NCBI GenBank assembly: GCA_002385985.1
Contig: DGEO01000013.1
Span: forward strand, 24,963 to 88,962
DNA: 64,000 bases
Reading direction: 5' to 3'
Source: Anaerolineaceae bacterium UBA3924
GTDB taxonomy: Bacteria > Chloroflexota > Anaerolineae > Anaerolineales > Anaerolineaceae
Below the pieces are notes generated by a model, which did not search any database, was not told the origin of the DNA, and saw only the letters and a program-made list of their open reading frames with translations. Within the stretch, counting starts at the first letter, position 1. Each line of letters opens with the position of its first letter. A program made the position numbers and the translations under genes. Below, piece by piece: positions 8,478-16,504 of this stretch.

Positions 8478-9395
8478 ATGACTGTCACCGCAATTGATAC
8501 CGATCAACTGAGAAAAGTGTACGGCGAGTTCGCCGCCGTGAAAGGCCTCACCCTGCAGGTTTCGCAGGGTGAGGTGTTCGGTTTTCTCGGCCCCAACGGG
8601 GCAGGGAAGACCACATTCATCAAAATGCTGCTGGGGCTGGTGAAGCCCACCTCCGGCCGTGGCTGGCTGCTCGGCGCGCCCCTCGGCGACCGGGCTGTTT
8701 TGGCCCGTGTCGGCTTCCTGCCGGAGCACTTCCGTTTTCAGGAGTGGCTGACCGCCGGGGAGTTCCTGCAGCTGCACGGCGAGCTGCTGGGATTGGAAGG
8801 CAAAGCGCTCAAGATGCGCATCGACGGGCTGCTGGACCGGGTCGGGCTGACTCCCTTCCGCAAGAAGCAGCTGCGCACCTTCTCTAAAGGCATGCTCCAG
8901 CGGGTAGGGCTGGCACAGGCGCTGCTGAACCATCCCGCGCTGGTGTTTCTGGATGAGCCCACCTCCGGGCTGGATCCGGTCGGGCGGCGGCTGGTGCGAG
9001 AAATCATTCAGGAACTGCGCGAAGAAGGCACCTGCGTGTTCCTCAACTCGCACCTGCTCAGCGAAATTGAGATTACCTGCGATCGGGTGGCGTTTATCAA
9101 ACACGGCGAGGTGGTTCGCGTGCTGTCTCTTGATTCGCTGGCGGATGCGCATGCTCAGGTCACCATCTGTGCTACCGGCCTGACGGAAGCGATCCTCTCC
9201 GATATGGCCAGGTGGGGCCGGGATATCCACGCCAATGGGCAGGAGGTGACTCTGTTCGTCGAGAAGGACGACGCCATCCCGGAGATTACCCGCTATCTGG
9301 TGGAGCAGGGGGTGGATATTTACTCCATCTCCCGAAGCCGCCAGTCGCTGGAGGAGCTGTTCATCGAAACGGTCGGAAAGGACGGCGGGCTGTGA
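8478..9395 (+). CDS. ABC transporter ATP-binding protein
   Basis: A 305-residue ATPase subunit. It has Walker A GPNGAGKT near residue 40, a signature region FSKGMLQRVGLAQ in place of a strict LSGGQ, Walker B ALVFLDEPTSGLDP, and the H-loop histidine in FLNSHLLSEIE. This is the CcmA/NatA-like class used by ABC-2 type exporters. The ATG at 8478 is chosen over a TTG two codons earlier. The C-terminal 90 residues form the accessory domain seen in this class. It overlaps the downstream permease start and sits 7 bases after the anti-sigma gene. The substrate is unknown; export of a lipid, peptide or drug is possible. Confidence 0.92.
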   Translation: MTVTAIDTDQLRKVYGEFAAVKGLTLQVSQGEVFGFLGPNGAGKTTFIKMLLGLVKPTSGRGWLLGAPLGDRAVLARVGFLPEHFRFQEWLTAGEFLQLHGELLGLEGKALKMRIDGLLDRVGLTPFRKKQLRTFSKGMLQRVGLAQALLNHPALVFLDEPTSGLDPVGRRLVREIIQELREEGTCVFLNSHLLSEIEITCDRVAFIKHGEVVRVLSLDSLADAHAQVTICATGLTEAILSDMARWGRDIHANGQEVTLFVEKDDAIPEITRYLVEQGVDIYSISRSRQSLEELFIETVGKDGGL

Positions 9396-10246
9396 AAAAG
9401 ATTTGGATTTTGGCGCGCATGACCTTTCGCGAAGCCATCCGCCGGAAAATCGTGCTGGCCGGACTGGTACTGGGCGTGCTGTTCCTGGCGGTGTATTCGA
9501 TTGGCTTTCGCATGATCTATACCGAGATCAGCCTGGAGGCTGCCGCAGCCGGCGGATCAATCGCGTCTTTACTGGTGCTCAGAGAGATGTCCAACTTCCT
9601 GCTGCTGGCCGGGCTGTATGCGGCCACCTTCCTTTCGGTGGCCATGGGGGCGCTGCTGAGCGCGGACACCCTGGCCGGGGAGATCAACTCAGGCACCATC
9701 CAGACCATCGTCGCGAAACCGCTGCGCCGATCGGACGTGGTGCTGGGAAAATGGCTGGCCTTTGCGGGTCTGCTGGGGCTGTACCTGCTGCTGCTGGCCG
9801 GCGGGGTGGTGGCAAGTGTGTATTTCCAGTCGGGGTTTGTGGCGCAGAACCTGCTGCGCGGGCTGCTGCTGATCTATCTGGAAGCGCTGCTGATGATGAC
9901 CTTCGCGCTGGCCTGCTCCAGCGCGATGACTGCACTGGCGACCGGCGGCACGGTCTTTGGGCTGTACGGGCTGGCGTTTATCGGAGGGTGGATCGAGCAG
10001 ATCGGCTCGATTTTCAACAATCAGACGGCCGTGCAGGTGGGAATCGCCACCAGCCTGCTGTTCCCCACCGAAGCCATGTGGCGCAGGGCTACGTATGAGA
10101 TGCAGTCGGCCGTATCGTCCGTTCTGCAGATGACTCCGTTTGTGACCCTCTCGGTTCCCAACATGGTCATGATCGCTTATGCAGTGCTGTACCTGCTGGC
10201 CGCACTGGCCCTTGCCATCCGGACCTTCCAAAACCGCGACCTGTAA
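9392..10246 (+). CDS. ABC-2 type transporter permease
   Basis: A 284-residue membrane protein starting at a GTG that overlaps the ATPase stop (GTGA). It has about six hydrophobic segments: IVLAGLVLGVLFLAVYS, a long helix ending LLLAGLYAATFLSVAMGALL, LAFAGLLGLYLLLLAGGVV, LLIYLEALLMMTFALAC, a glycine-rich helix FGLYGLAFIGGW, and a C-terminal AYAVLYLLAALALAI. The segment DTLAGEINSGTIQTIVAKPL is typical of ABC-2 permeases (NosY/NatB-like). It would form a dimeric channel with the preceding ATPase, in the cytoplasmic membrane. It is the last gene of the sigma/anti-sigma/ABC operon. Confidence 0.88.
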   Translation: MKKIWILARMTFREAIRRKIVLAGLVLGVLFLAVYSIGFRMIYTEISLEAAAAGGSIASLLVLREMSNFLLLAGLYAATFLSVAMGALLSADTLAGEINSGTIQTIVAKPLRRSDVVLGKWLAFAGLLGLYLLLLAGGVVASVYFQSGFVAQNLLRGLLLIYLEALLMMTFALACSSAMTALATGGTVFGLYGLAFIGGWIEQIGSIFNNQTAVQVGIATSLLFPTEAMWRRATYEMQSAVSSVLQMTPFVTLSVPNMVMIAYAVLYLLAALALAIRTFQNRDL

Positions 10247-10274
10247 CCGGCTCTGCTTCGCGTGATCGAAAACT

Positions 10275-10301
10275 TACCGCCGTGTGGGTTACACGGCGGT
10301 A
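10275..10301. terminator. Hairpin between convergent operons
   Basis: An 11-bp perfect stem, TACCGCCGTGT (10275-10285) with ACACGGCGGTA (10291-10301), has a 5-base loop. It lies between the ABC permease stop and the stop of the opposing SIS gene. The T-tract is weak on both strands, so it is a probable bidirectional terminator. Confidence 0.65.
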
Positions 10302-10341
10302 TGTCTTGATTCCTTCAAGGGGAGGATGGATCCTGTCGAGG

Positions 10342-11124
10342 TCAGCCTCCGTACACCTTCTTCACCCGGCGGCGGAAGTCATCGTAAGTGGCGTCGAAGC
10401 GTTTGCGCGACTCCTCTTCACCGACGAAGTAGCTGCTGGTCAGCACCAGCGGCGGCTGGCCGGCTTCGGTCAGCAGCTGCGCCAGGCGGACCTTGATGGC
10501 GTTGGTGACGGCTGCCCCGCCGATCGTCGAGCCGGGACCGACCGGGTCCTCCAGACCGTCGATGCGCACCATGGCGTCTCCTGCCGGGACGCAGGTGTCC
10601 ACCACCACGTCGGCGACATCCATCAGCTTCTTGCCGGAGGAATGTCTGGCCCGGACCGCGCTGGCATGCTCCACCGATACCACGGCGATCACCGGCAGGC
10701 CCAGGCGGCGGGCTTCGAGGGCCACATCCATGACCACTTCATTCACCCCACTGTGCGAGAAGACCATAAAGCTGTCGGGCGGGGTGAGCACGAAGTTACG
10801 CAGGATGACCTTGCCGAAACCCTCCACATGCTCCAGGTACATGGCCTGACGCTGCCCGTTAGCACCCACTACCGGGTTGTGATAGGTCAGCGACAGCTCC
10901 ACAATAGGGTGGAACCCGGGGAAGCTGCCGTGACGGGGGAACATCTCTTCGACAAAGATGCGGGAATGGCCCGTGCCGAAGAGATGAACCAGCCCGCCGT
11001 TGAGGATCGAATTGGCGCAGACCTGCGCGGCACGCTCGATGGCGTCCATCTGGGTTGAGCGGATGCGCTCCAGGATGGTCTGCGCCTGATCGAGGTAAGT
11101 CGAAATCGGGTTGGTGTTGTCCAT
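10342..11124 (-). CDS. SIS-domain protein, UPF0309-like (putative phosphosugar isomerase)
   Basis: A 260-residue single-SIS protein. HLFGTGHSRIF (about 47-57), FSHSGVNEVVMDVALEA and HSSGKKLMDVADVVVDTCVP match the UPF0309-type SIS proteins, which bind phosphosugars and may isomerise or de-ramify them. GPGSTIGGAAV near the end forms part of the fold. It is the last gene of the minus-strand operon headed by the DeoR-type regulator. Two paralogues lie across the divergent operon (23915-24685 and 28421-29161) and share HSSGKKL and GDA motifs. GGAGGG lies just before the ATG. The reaction is not known. Confidence 0.85.
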   Translation of the reverse strand: MDNTNPISTYLDQAQTILERIRSTQMDAIERAAQVCANSILNGGLVHLFGTGHSRIFVEEMFPRHGSFPGFHPIVELSLTYHNPVVGANGQRQAMYLEHVEGFGKVILRNFVLTPPDSFMVFSHSGVNEVVMDVALEARRLGLPVIAVVSVEHASAVRARHSSGKKLMDVADVVVDTCVPAGDAMVRIDGLEDPVGPGSTIGGAAVTNAIKVRLAQLLTEAGQPPLVLTSSYFVGEEESRKRFDATYDDFRRRVKKVYGG

Positions 11125-11156
11125 TGTCCCTCCTGTGTTAGCCCGATGACTTGATA

Positions 11157-12314
11157 TCAGCCGATCTGGATCGGGTAGCGGCCCACCTGGCGGGCGGTCT
11201 CGTACAGGGTGACCACGTTTTCCGGCGGCACGTCTGCCTGCAGGTGGTTGGCCGGTGCCAGGATGTAACCGCCGCCCGGCGCAAGCTGGCGGATGCGGGT
11301 CTTCACCTCTTCGATCACCATGTCCTTCGTGCCTGGCATCGCGTGGGAGATGTCGATTCCGCCCAGGAAGCTGATCTGGCTGCCGTATTTTTCCTTGATG
11401 GCATCCAGGTCCATGGCCGGCAGGGGCTCCAGCGGGTGAACCACATCCACACCGATCTCGATCAGGTCCGGCAGCAGCTTTTCGATTGCGCCGTCGCTGT
11501 GCAGCATGACCTTGATATTCGGGTTGAACGTTTTGATGGTGCCCACGATGCGTTCGAGCTGCGGGCGGATGAAGCGGCGGAACATGCGAGGTGACATGAC
11601 CAGGTTGGTGTTCCCGGCGTAGTCGTCACCCGGCAGCTCGATCATGTCGAAGTAGGCTCCACCGGCTTCCAGATATCCGCGCAGCAGGCCGACGATCGTG
11701 TCGGTGATGCGCTCGAGCAGGTGCATGGCGTAATCCGGGTTTTCGGTCATGTCGATCATGAACTGCTCGGTTCCGCGCAGGCTGCAGGCCATCTGGAAGG
11801 GTCCGTAGGAGGTGACCATGCGGGCGATGACGAAATAGTCGGTTCCTTCACGCAGCGCCTGCGCCCGCTCGCGAACGCCTTTTGTCCATTTGGGGTCACT
11901 GGTGTCGGGCCATTTGACCAGCGAATCGATGTCATTGATGTCGGTAGAGTCCACCAGGATGCCGCGGTCGGCGTAGTAGTACGGCACGGCGCGGACCCAG
12001 GGCTGCCCGAAGCCGTCCACGATCTTGTCCGGGTTGTCGGGGGACGGCACGGGGCTGGAAGGCGAAAGGCCGGGCCATACGTAGCGGGTGTCGATTTGCA
12101 GCTTTTCCAGCAGGCGGTCGTCCATGTAAGAGATGTTGTGCCCGGTCCGGAACGGCGGAACCGGATCGCCCAGCTGAAGCAGGTCCAGCATCTTGAAGTA
12201 CAGGTCATCCACCAGACCGTACGGTCCACCGCCCAGCGCGATGGGAACCTGGTCCGGTTCCTGGTGCGCCAGAGCAGTGATAACGCGTTCTCTAGGGGTC
12301 ATTTGTGCTGTCAT
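11157..12314 (-). CDS. Uroporphyrinogen decarboxylase (UroD)-fold protein
   Basis: A 385-residue protein of the UroD/MtaA/CmuA superfamily of TIM barrels. It starts with MTPRERVITALAHQEPDQVP, a hallmark N-terminal pattern of this group. VMLHSDGAIEKLLPDLIEIG and a C-terminal GGGYILAPANHLQADVPPEN match the barrel core. True HemE proteins are about 350 residues and carry a PxxxMRQAGR motif, which is absent, so heme synthesis is unlikely. Related proteins include methyltransferases acting on corrinoid or coenzyme M, and many uncharacterised members in sugar operons. It is cotranscribed with isomerase genes, separated from the upstream one by a strong hairpin. The substrate is unknown. Confidence 0.82.
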   Translation of the reverse strand: MTAQMTPRERVITALAHQEPDQVPIALGGGPYGLVDDLYFKMLDLLQLGDPVPPFRTGHNISYMDDRLLEKLQIDTRYVWPGLSPSSPVPSPDNPDKIVDGFGQPWVRAVPYYYADRGILVDSTDINDIDSLVKWPDTSDPKWTKGVRERAQALREGTDYFVIARMVTSYGPFQMACSLRGTEQFMIDMTENPDYAMHLLERITDTIVGLLRGYLEAGGAYFDMIELPGDDYAGNTNLVMSPRMFRRFIRPQLERIVGTIKTFNPNIKVMLHSDGAIEKLLPDLIEIGVDVVHPLEPLPAMDLDAIKEKYGSQISFLGGIDISHAMPGTKDMVIEEVKTRIRQLAPGGGYILAPANHLQADVPPENVVTLYETARQVGRYPIQIG

Positions 12315-12341
12315 GGCAGTATCCTTGCTGATTAAGCGGAG

Positions 12342-12373
12342 GCCTGGGCCTGATGCAAAAACCAGGCCCAGGC
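12342..12373. repeat. Intercistronic 11-bp hairpin inside the minus-strand sugar operon
   Basis: GCCTGGGCCTG (12342-12352) and CAGGCCCAGGC (12363-12373) form a perfect stem with a 10-base loop, in the 68-base gap between the PMI-like and UroD-fold genes. On the minus strand no T-run follows it, so it is more likely a processing or stability element than a full terminator. Confidence 0.6.
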
Positions 12374-12382
12374 TCTAGTATG

Positions 12383-14167
12383 CTAGCAGCGGTCGGGCTT
12401 CATGTAGGCCTTGACCACTTTGGCGGTGCCGCCGGCCTCGTTGACGAGGCGGTAGTGAGCGGCCGCGGCCGGCACGCAGAAGGTTTCAGCGTAGTTGAAG
12501 CGCTGGCGCATGCCGTTGGCGGTTTCCAGGTAGATGTACTCACCTTCCACCAGCATCAGCACGTGCACGCTGTTATCTGTTTCGACATCGATGCGTTTTT
12601 CGAACTCCAGGCGGTCGACGTCGAAGAAGTGCTGCGGATGGGTGGGCAGGTGGATCACCCGCCAGCCGTCTCCGGAAGCTTTTACCTCCGGATGGGAGAC
12701 CAGTTCTTCCTCAACCCGCCTGCCGCTGCGTTCGAAGCGCAGGTTTTCAAACCCGCGCTCGATGTTGAGCGGGCGAGGGTTGCCGTCCAGGTCCAGGCGC
12801 AGCCAGTCGTACAGCTTGAAGGTGAAGATGTACGGCGTGGCGCTGATCTCAAGAACCACATTCCCGCGGCCCGACCCGTGGATGGTGCCGTTGGGGATCA
12901 GGAACAGGTCGTGCTTCTTGCTGGGCAGCTGCTTGACAAAGCGGGGGATGTCCACTTCCTTCTTCTCTTTGAAGCTGCGCTCCAGCTCGCGGCGGAACTC
13001 ATCCGGGTTGATGCCTTCCTCAAAACCGATATATACAGTGGCATCCGGATCGGCCTCCAGGATGTAGTAGGTCTCATCCTGGGTGAAAGTCTCGCCGAAG
13101 TGCTTGCGGATGTACTCGTCGCTGGGGTGCACCTGGATGGAGAGGTTGCCGCCGTCGACCGTGTCGAGGAAGTCGAAGCGAATGGGAAACTCGTACCCAA
13201 AGCGTTCGGCGCACTTGGCCAGAATGGCCCGGTTTTCCTGGAACATGAGGAAGTCGAAGCTGACTTCGAGAAGCAGGTCATCGCTCTTGAAGAGGATCCC
13301 GTTTTCCGGGCTGATCATCTCGAAGGACCAGGCGTAGTTGGGGACTTCATCGGCGACGCCAGGGATGTTTTCCTTGATCCACTGCCCACCCCAGGGGCCG
13401 GGTTCGAACCATGGGCGCACCCGGAAGTAGTTGTTGGCCATCAGACGCAGGCCTTCGCGCAGGTCATCACCGCGCATCCAGGTGATCTCGTCCGGGCGCT
13501 GCTCGTCGACAACCAGGTCGATGCGGGGCAGGATCTCTGCTTTGTGGCGGTTGAGGGCAGGCCAGTCCACGAAGTAGAAGCGTTTGTACATCTTCTTGGG
13601 CGCATCCGGTGAAGCGGCGCCCAGATTGGTGATCGCCCCGGCGCGCGAACGGAACTGGATCTCGTTCTTGGGCACATCCAGGTAGACCACGAACCCATCC
13701 ACTCCTGCGAGCGCAGCGCCCGGGCCGTAAAGGATGCGCAGATCGGCTTCACCCTGCGGCTGCAGCGAGGTCAGCTTCTGCGGGTCGAAGAAATCGGCCA
13801 ACTTGCCAGGGAAGCGGGTGCCGAAAATGGGATCGTCGCCGCCCAGGTAGGGGGTGATCATCTCGAGGATCTCGGCCTCGGATTTGAATGCCTGGTGTAC
13901 ATCCACCCAGTCGACCTTTTTTACCAGCGGTTCCAGCGCAGCCTGCAGCTGCTGGCGGAAGTTGCTCCAGAAAACGCCGCCGTAGCCGTCGATAATGACC
14001 TGCCGGTGCTTTACCAGCTCGCGGGCCAGGGTGTCATAGCCGGCGAACACCTTTCCGGAACCAATGGGGAAACCCGGGTAGAGTTCGTAACCGTCCTCGG
14101 GGGTGGTTCCCAGCCGGGCAGGTGCCAGATACTGCGTGGTTTTTCGCCACGTTTTTTGGATATCCAT
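12383..14167 (-). CDS. Class I mannose-6-phosphate isomerase-like protein with N-terminal extension
   Basis: A 594-residue protein. Residues from about 320 onward form a type I phosphomannose isomerase cupin: FDFLDTVDGGNLSIQVHP at 331-348, DETYYILEA near 364, and LFLIPNGTIHG near 421-431 supply the Gln, His, Glu and His zinc ligands. Mannose-6-phosphate to fructose-6-phosphate is the family reaction. About 240 N-terminal residues are extra; VIIDGYGGVFWS (58-69) sits where a kinase P-loop would be but lacks the lysine, so this part may be a degenerate kinase-like domain. Similar long class I enzymes occur in Firmicutes. The gene is 4 bases from the cupin PMI-type gene upstream, in an operon of sugar-phosphate isomerases. 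Confidence 0.85.
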   Translation of the reverse strand: MDIQKTWRKTTQYLAPARLGTTPEDGYELYPGFPIGSGKVFAGYDTLARELVKHRQVIIDGYGGVFWSNFRQQLQAALEPLVKKVDWVDVHQAFKSEAEILEMITPYLGGDDPIFGTRFPGKLADFFDPQKLTSLQPQGEADLRILYGPGAALAGVDGFVVYLDVPKNEIQFRSRAGAITNLGAASPDAPKKMYKRFYFVDWPALNRHKAEILPRIDLVVDEQRPDEITWMRGDDLREGLRLMANNYFRVRPWFEPGPWGGQWIKENIPGVADEVPNYAWSFEMISPENGILFKSDDLLLEVSFDFLMFQENRAILAKCAERFGYEFPIRFDFLDTVDGGNLSIQVHPSDEYIRKHFGETFTQDETYYILEADPDATVYIGFEEGINPDEFRRELERSFKEKKEVDIPRFVKQLPSKKHDLFLIPNGTIHGSGRGNVVLEISATPYIFTFKLYDWLRLDLDGNPRPLNIERGFENLRFERSGRRVEEELVSHPEVKASGDGWRVIHLPTHPQHFFDVDRLEFEKRIDVETDNSVHVLMLVEGEYIYLETANGMRQRFNYAETFCVPAAAAHYRLVNEAGGTAKVVKAYMKPDRC

Positions 14168-14171
14168 TCTG

Positions 14172-14564
14172 TTACTCTCCTTGCTCCGGACGGTGGTAAT
14201 CGTCCGCGTACCGGGTAATGTCTTCCTGCTGCCAGTTACCGAAGGCTACCTCTAAAACGCGCACGCGCGGGCCAGAACTGCTCAGGCGGTGGCGGCCGTT
14301 GGCCGGAATCCAGATCTCATCCCCGGGTTTGGGGTGGTAAACCTTGTCATCGACCTCAACAACCGCGCCTTCATCGAATACAATCCACAGTTCGCCGCGG
14401 CCGGTGTGCGACTGCAGGCTCAGCCGCTGGTTAGGCTCGACAGTCATCAGGCTGACGGTTACTTCTTCGTTAAAAGCATACTGGGAAAAGCTTCCCCAGG
14501 GCCGGGATACACGCTTGACAGGGGGTTTTTCAGATGGAATGGGTTTGGTCACATAATTGGTCAT
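14172..14564 (-). CDS. Stand-alone cupin of the type II phosphomannose isomerase family
   Basis: A 130-residue cupin. RVSRPWGSFSQY, LSLQSHTGRGELWIVFDEGAV, PGDEIWIPANGRHRL and VRVLEVAFGNWQQEDITRYADDY match the C-terminal isomerase domain of type II PMI/GDP-mannose pyrophosphorylases. Here it occurs without the nucleotidyltransferase part. The DDI-type ending (QEDITRYADDY) is characteristic. It likely interconverts mannose-6-phosphate and fructose-6-phosphate, or acts on a related ester. It lies between the cupin PGI and class I PMI genes with gaps of 3-4 bases, so three different isomerase folds are cotranscribed. Confidence 0.88.
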   Translation of the reverse strand: MTNYVTKPIPSEKPPVKRVSRPWGSFSQYAFNEEVTVSLMTVEPNQRLSLQSHTGRGELWIVFDEGAVVEVDDKVYHPKPGDEIWIPANGRHRLSSSGPRVRVLEVAFGNWQQEDITRYADDYHRPEQGE

Positions 14565-14567
14565 AGG

Positions 14568-15176
14568 TCACAGCTCCTTGTTTATGGCTATTTCTTTGAG
14601 AAAATCTTCTCGTTTCATCAACCTGGGTTCGCCGTCCACTTCCACAACGACATGGGCGAAGTTCTTCACAGCGATGCTGCCGTAATCATGTCCTGCGCGG
14701 GCCGGATAGATGCCGATATAGGTCAGCGGCTCGTCACCAATATTGATGGTGCGGTGGGCGGTGTTCCCGGGCACGTAGACGATGCTGTTGGCTTCCAGGG
14801 GAACCAGCTCAACCTGCCTGCCATCCTCGGATTCCAGCAGCATCACGCCCCGACCCTGAAAGCCGATGTACACCTCGGCAGCCGGCTTCCAGGCGTGGTA
14901 ATGGCCTTTGGTCATAAAATACTCCCGGCCAATCTTGCCGGGGAGTATTTTGCCTGCTGCGTAGTGGAGATCGCCTTCACCACTGGCTGACTCCACCCCT
15001 GAGGTTTCATATATTACCGGGTCGCCTTCCTGAAGTGCCTGGTCGAAGGCGGCTTCGTCTGCAAACAGGCCCTTTAAATCGCTCAAGCGCCGGGCAGAGA
15101 CACTTTTCCCTTCGATCACCCCGGCTGTCGGATCCAACCGGGTGAAAAGCTCTTTGGTAAGCTCCATTAATTCCAC
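14568..15176 (-). CDS. Cupin-type glucose-6-phosphate isomerase
   Basis: A 202-residue cupin of the archaeal-type phosphoglucose isomerase family, which interconverts glucose-6-phosphate and fructose-6-phosphate using a bound metal. FMTKGHYHAWKPAAEVYIGFQG places H92, H94 and E101 as ligands, with H141 in VPGNTAHRT as the fourth. LQEGDPVIYETSG and GREYFMTKGH are further family landmarks. Length is close to the usual 185-200. It is the first structural gene after the DeoR-type regulator, starting 35 bases beyond its stop. A substrate other than glucose-6-phosphate is possible given the PTS context. Confidence 0.9.
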   Translation of the reverse strand: MELMELTKELFTRLDPTAGVIEGKSVSARRLSDLKGLFADEAAFDQALQEGDPVIYETSGVESASGEGDLHYAAGKILPGKIGREYFMTKGHYHAWKPAAEVYIGFQGRGVMLLESEDGRQVELVPLEANSIVYVPGNTAHRTINIGDEPLTYIGIYPARAGHDYGSIAVKNFAHVVVEVDGEPRLMKREDFLKEIAINKEL

Positions 15177-15211
15177 CTTTCATTCATTGATGTTTAGCGG
15201 GTAACGACCGC

Positions 15212-15997
15212 CTATTCCGCGATGTGAACTTTCACGCCCAGCTGCTCGATTTCATCCAGCATGTCCCTGGGCGCTCCGGCATCCGTGATCAGGTGGTCAA
15301 TTTCTGTCAGGGGGATGATCTGCGACAGTGAGCGGAGACCGAACTTCGTCGAATCCACCATCAGAACGGTTCGCTGGGCGCTGGATTTCATTGCCCGTTT
15401 GACCTGTATTTCCAGCGGGCTGGGGTCGGTGATGCCGTCTTTGGCCGTGATGCCGGTACCGGATATGAAGAATGTGTGCGCATTGATGTACCGGAAGAAG
15501 CCTTCAGCCTGCGGCCCGACGAAAGTGCGTGAAGGCTCGCGCAGGATCCCGCCGCTGCAGATGACGGTGGCGTCGCTGGCGTATTTTCGCGTCAGGTTGA
15601 GAACGCCCAGACCATTGGTGATGATGGTCAGGTCGGTGTGCTTCAGGAAGGGGATCATCTCGCTGATGGTGGTGCCGCCTTCCAGGATGATGATTTCGCC
15701 GGGAGAAACAAACTTTTCCGCCGCCAGCTGGGCAATTCTGGACTTCAGATCATGGTTGAGGTTTTGCTTGAACTCGAAGAACGGCTCGACCACAGGGTCG
15801 ATTTTCCTTCGAACCGCTCCGCCCCTCACACGATAAAGCACCCCTTCCTCCTCCAGTTCGCGCAGGTCACGCCACACGGTCATGGTGGAGACATTTAGCT
15901 TCTTCTGGAGTTCTTTCGCGGTGATTGTGTTTTGCTGTTCAATCAGCTCAATGATTCGTCGACGTCGTTCGGCTGCGATCACCACTTTTCCCTGCAC
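15212..15997 (-). CDS. DeoR/GlpR-family transcriptional regulator
   Basis: A 261-residue repressor-type regulator. The N-terminal helix-turn-helix ITAKELQKKLNVSTMTVWRDL (residues about 25-45) is followed by EEEGVLYRVRGGAV, the family's typical wing. The C-terminal DeoRC sensor domain binds phosphosugars and contains IILEGGTTISEMIPFL and FISGTGITAKDGITDPS. DeoR regulators usually sense a pathway intermediate and repress a neighbouring sugar operon. It is the first gene of the minus-strand isomerase operon and is divergent from the PTS operon, so it most likely controls both, through inverted repeats in the 507-base gap. Confidence 0.93.
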   Translation of the reverse strand: MQGKVVIAAERRRRIIELIEQQNTITAKELQKKLNVSTMTVWRDLRELEEEGVLYRVRGGAVRRKIDPVVEPFFEFKQNLNHDLKSRIAQLAAEKFVSPGEIIILEGGTTISEMIPFLKHTDLTIITNGLGVLNLTRKYASDATVICSGGILREPSRTFVGPQAEGFFRYINAHTFFISGTGITAKDGITDPSPLEIQVKRAMKSSAQRTVLMVDSTKFGLRSLSQIIPLTEIDHLITDAGAPRDMLDEIEQLGVKVHIAE

Positions 15998-16030
15998 TTT
16001 CTACTATAAAGGCACTGATATTAACATATT

Positions 16031-16048
16031 ATAACAAGCTTGTGTTAT
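16031..16048. promoter_or_regulatory. Candidate DeoR operator
   Basis: ATAACA (16031-16036) and TGTTAT (16043-16048) form an inverted repeat around AGCTTG, 34 bases upstream of the regulator's start. The position fits autoregulation. It is assigned only from symmetry and location. Confidence 0.4.
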
Positions 16049-16153
16049 TAGTCAACCTGAAAATATCAAACTGGACGAACAGAAGTAACAATATATATAT
16101 TATCCGATCAGTATTAGGCCCGGTTATTGTTCCTAATCGATCTTTAAAACCGC

Positions 16154-16182
16154 TTGACATTGATACGGGAGGGTTTTATACT
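16154..16182 (+). promoter_or_regulatory. Promoter of the PTS operon
   Basis: TTGACA (16154-16159), a 17-base spacer and TATACT (16177-16182) form a near-consensus sigma70 promoter. Immediately downstream, CTGATA occurs at 16181 and again at 16191, and CTGATA..GATCAG (16191-16206) is a near-perfect inverted repeat covering the expected start site, so repressor binding there would block transcription. Upstream, ATTAGG (16113-16118) and CCTAAT (16132-16137) form another inverted repeat. Confidence 0.8.
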
Positions 16183-16504
16183 GATATAAGCTGATAATAT
16201 GATCAGAGTTTTCTTGAGCAGGCTATTTGGAGAACTGCACAGGAACGATGAGTAATCAGCGGTGTTTCAATTATTATCCACCTCTCAGTCAAGTGAGAAA
16301 TCGATCTTGGGTGTGCGTAGTTCGTCCGACTACGAGAGCGGGATACTCAACGGTCATGCAATTATGGCCGTAACATCCAGATCGGGCCATTGAGATGGTA
16401 GAAAGGAGTGTGTACAGAGAGAGACACAGAAACTTGCACTAACCAGTCCTTTCTTGTTCGTCGATTGACTAATCGATGGAATCCATTCTCAAGGAGAAAA
16501 TCAA
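16183..16504 (+). promoter_or_regulatory. Long untranslated leader of the PTS operon
   Basis: About 310 bases lie between the promoter and EIIC with no recognisable gene. Small hairpins are visible: GTAGT/ACTAC (16317-16333), an ATGGCC/GGCCAT pairing around 16365-16392, and TCGATT/AATCGA (16461-16476). The last ends about 15 bases before the AAGGAGA ribosome binding site. No known riboswitch was recognised, and no terminator-like T-run is present. Confidence 0.45.

Noticed and set aside
12353..13612. A 419-codon plus-strand frame opposite the class I PMI-like gene
   Set aside because: The minus strand has the zinc-ligand motifs in correct order; this frame has none and reads as antisense composition.
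16183..16504. Known riboswitch in the PTS leader
   Set aside because: The visible hairpins do not match the conserved strings of riboswitch classes I know, and no terminator hairpin is present; left as an unassigned leader.
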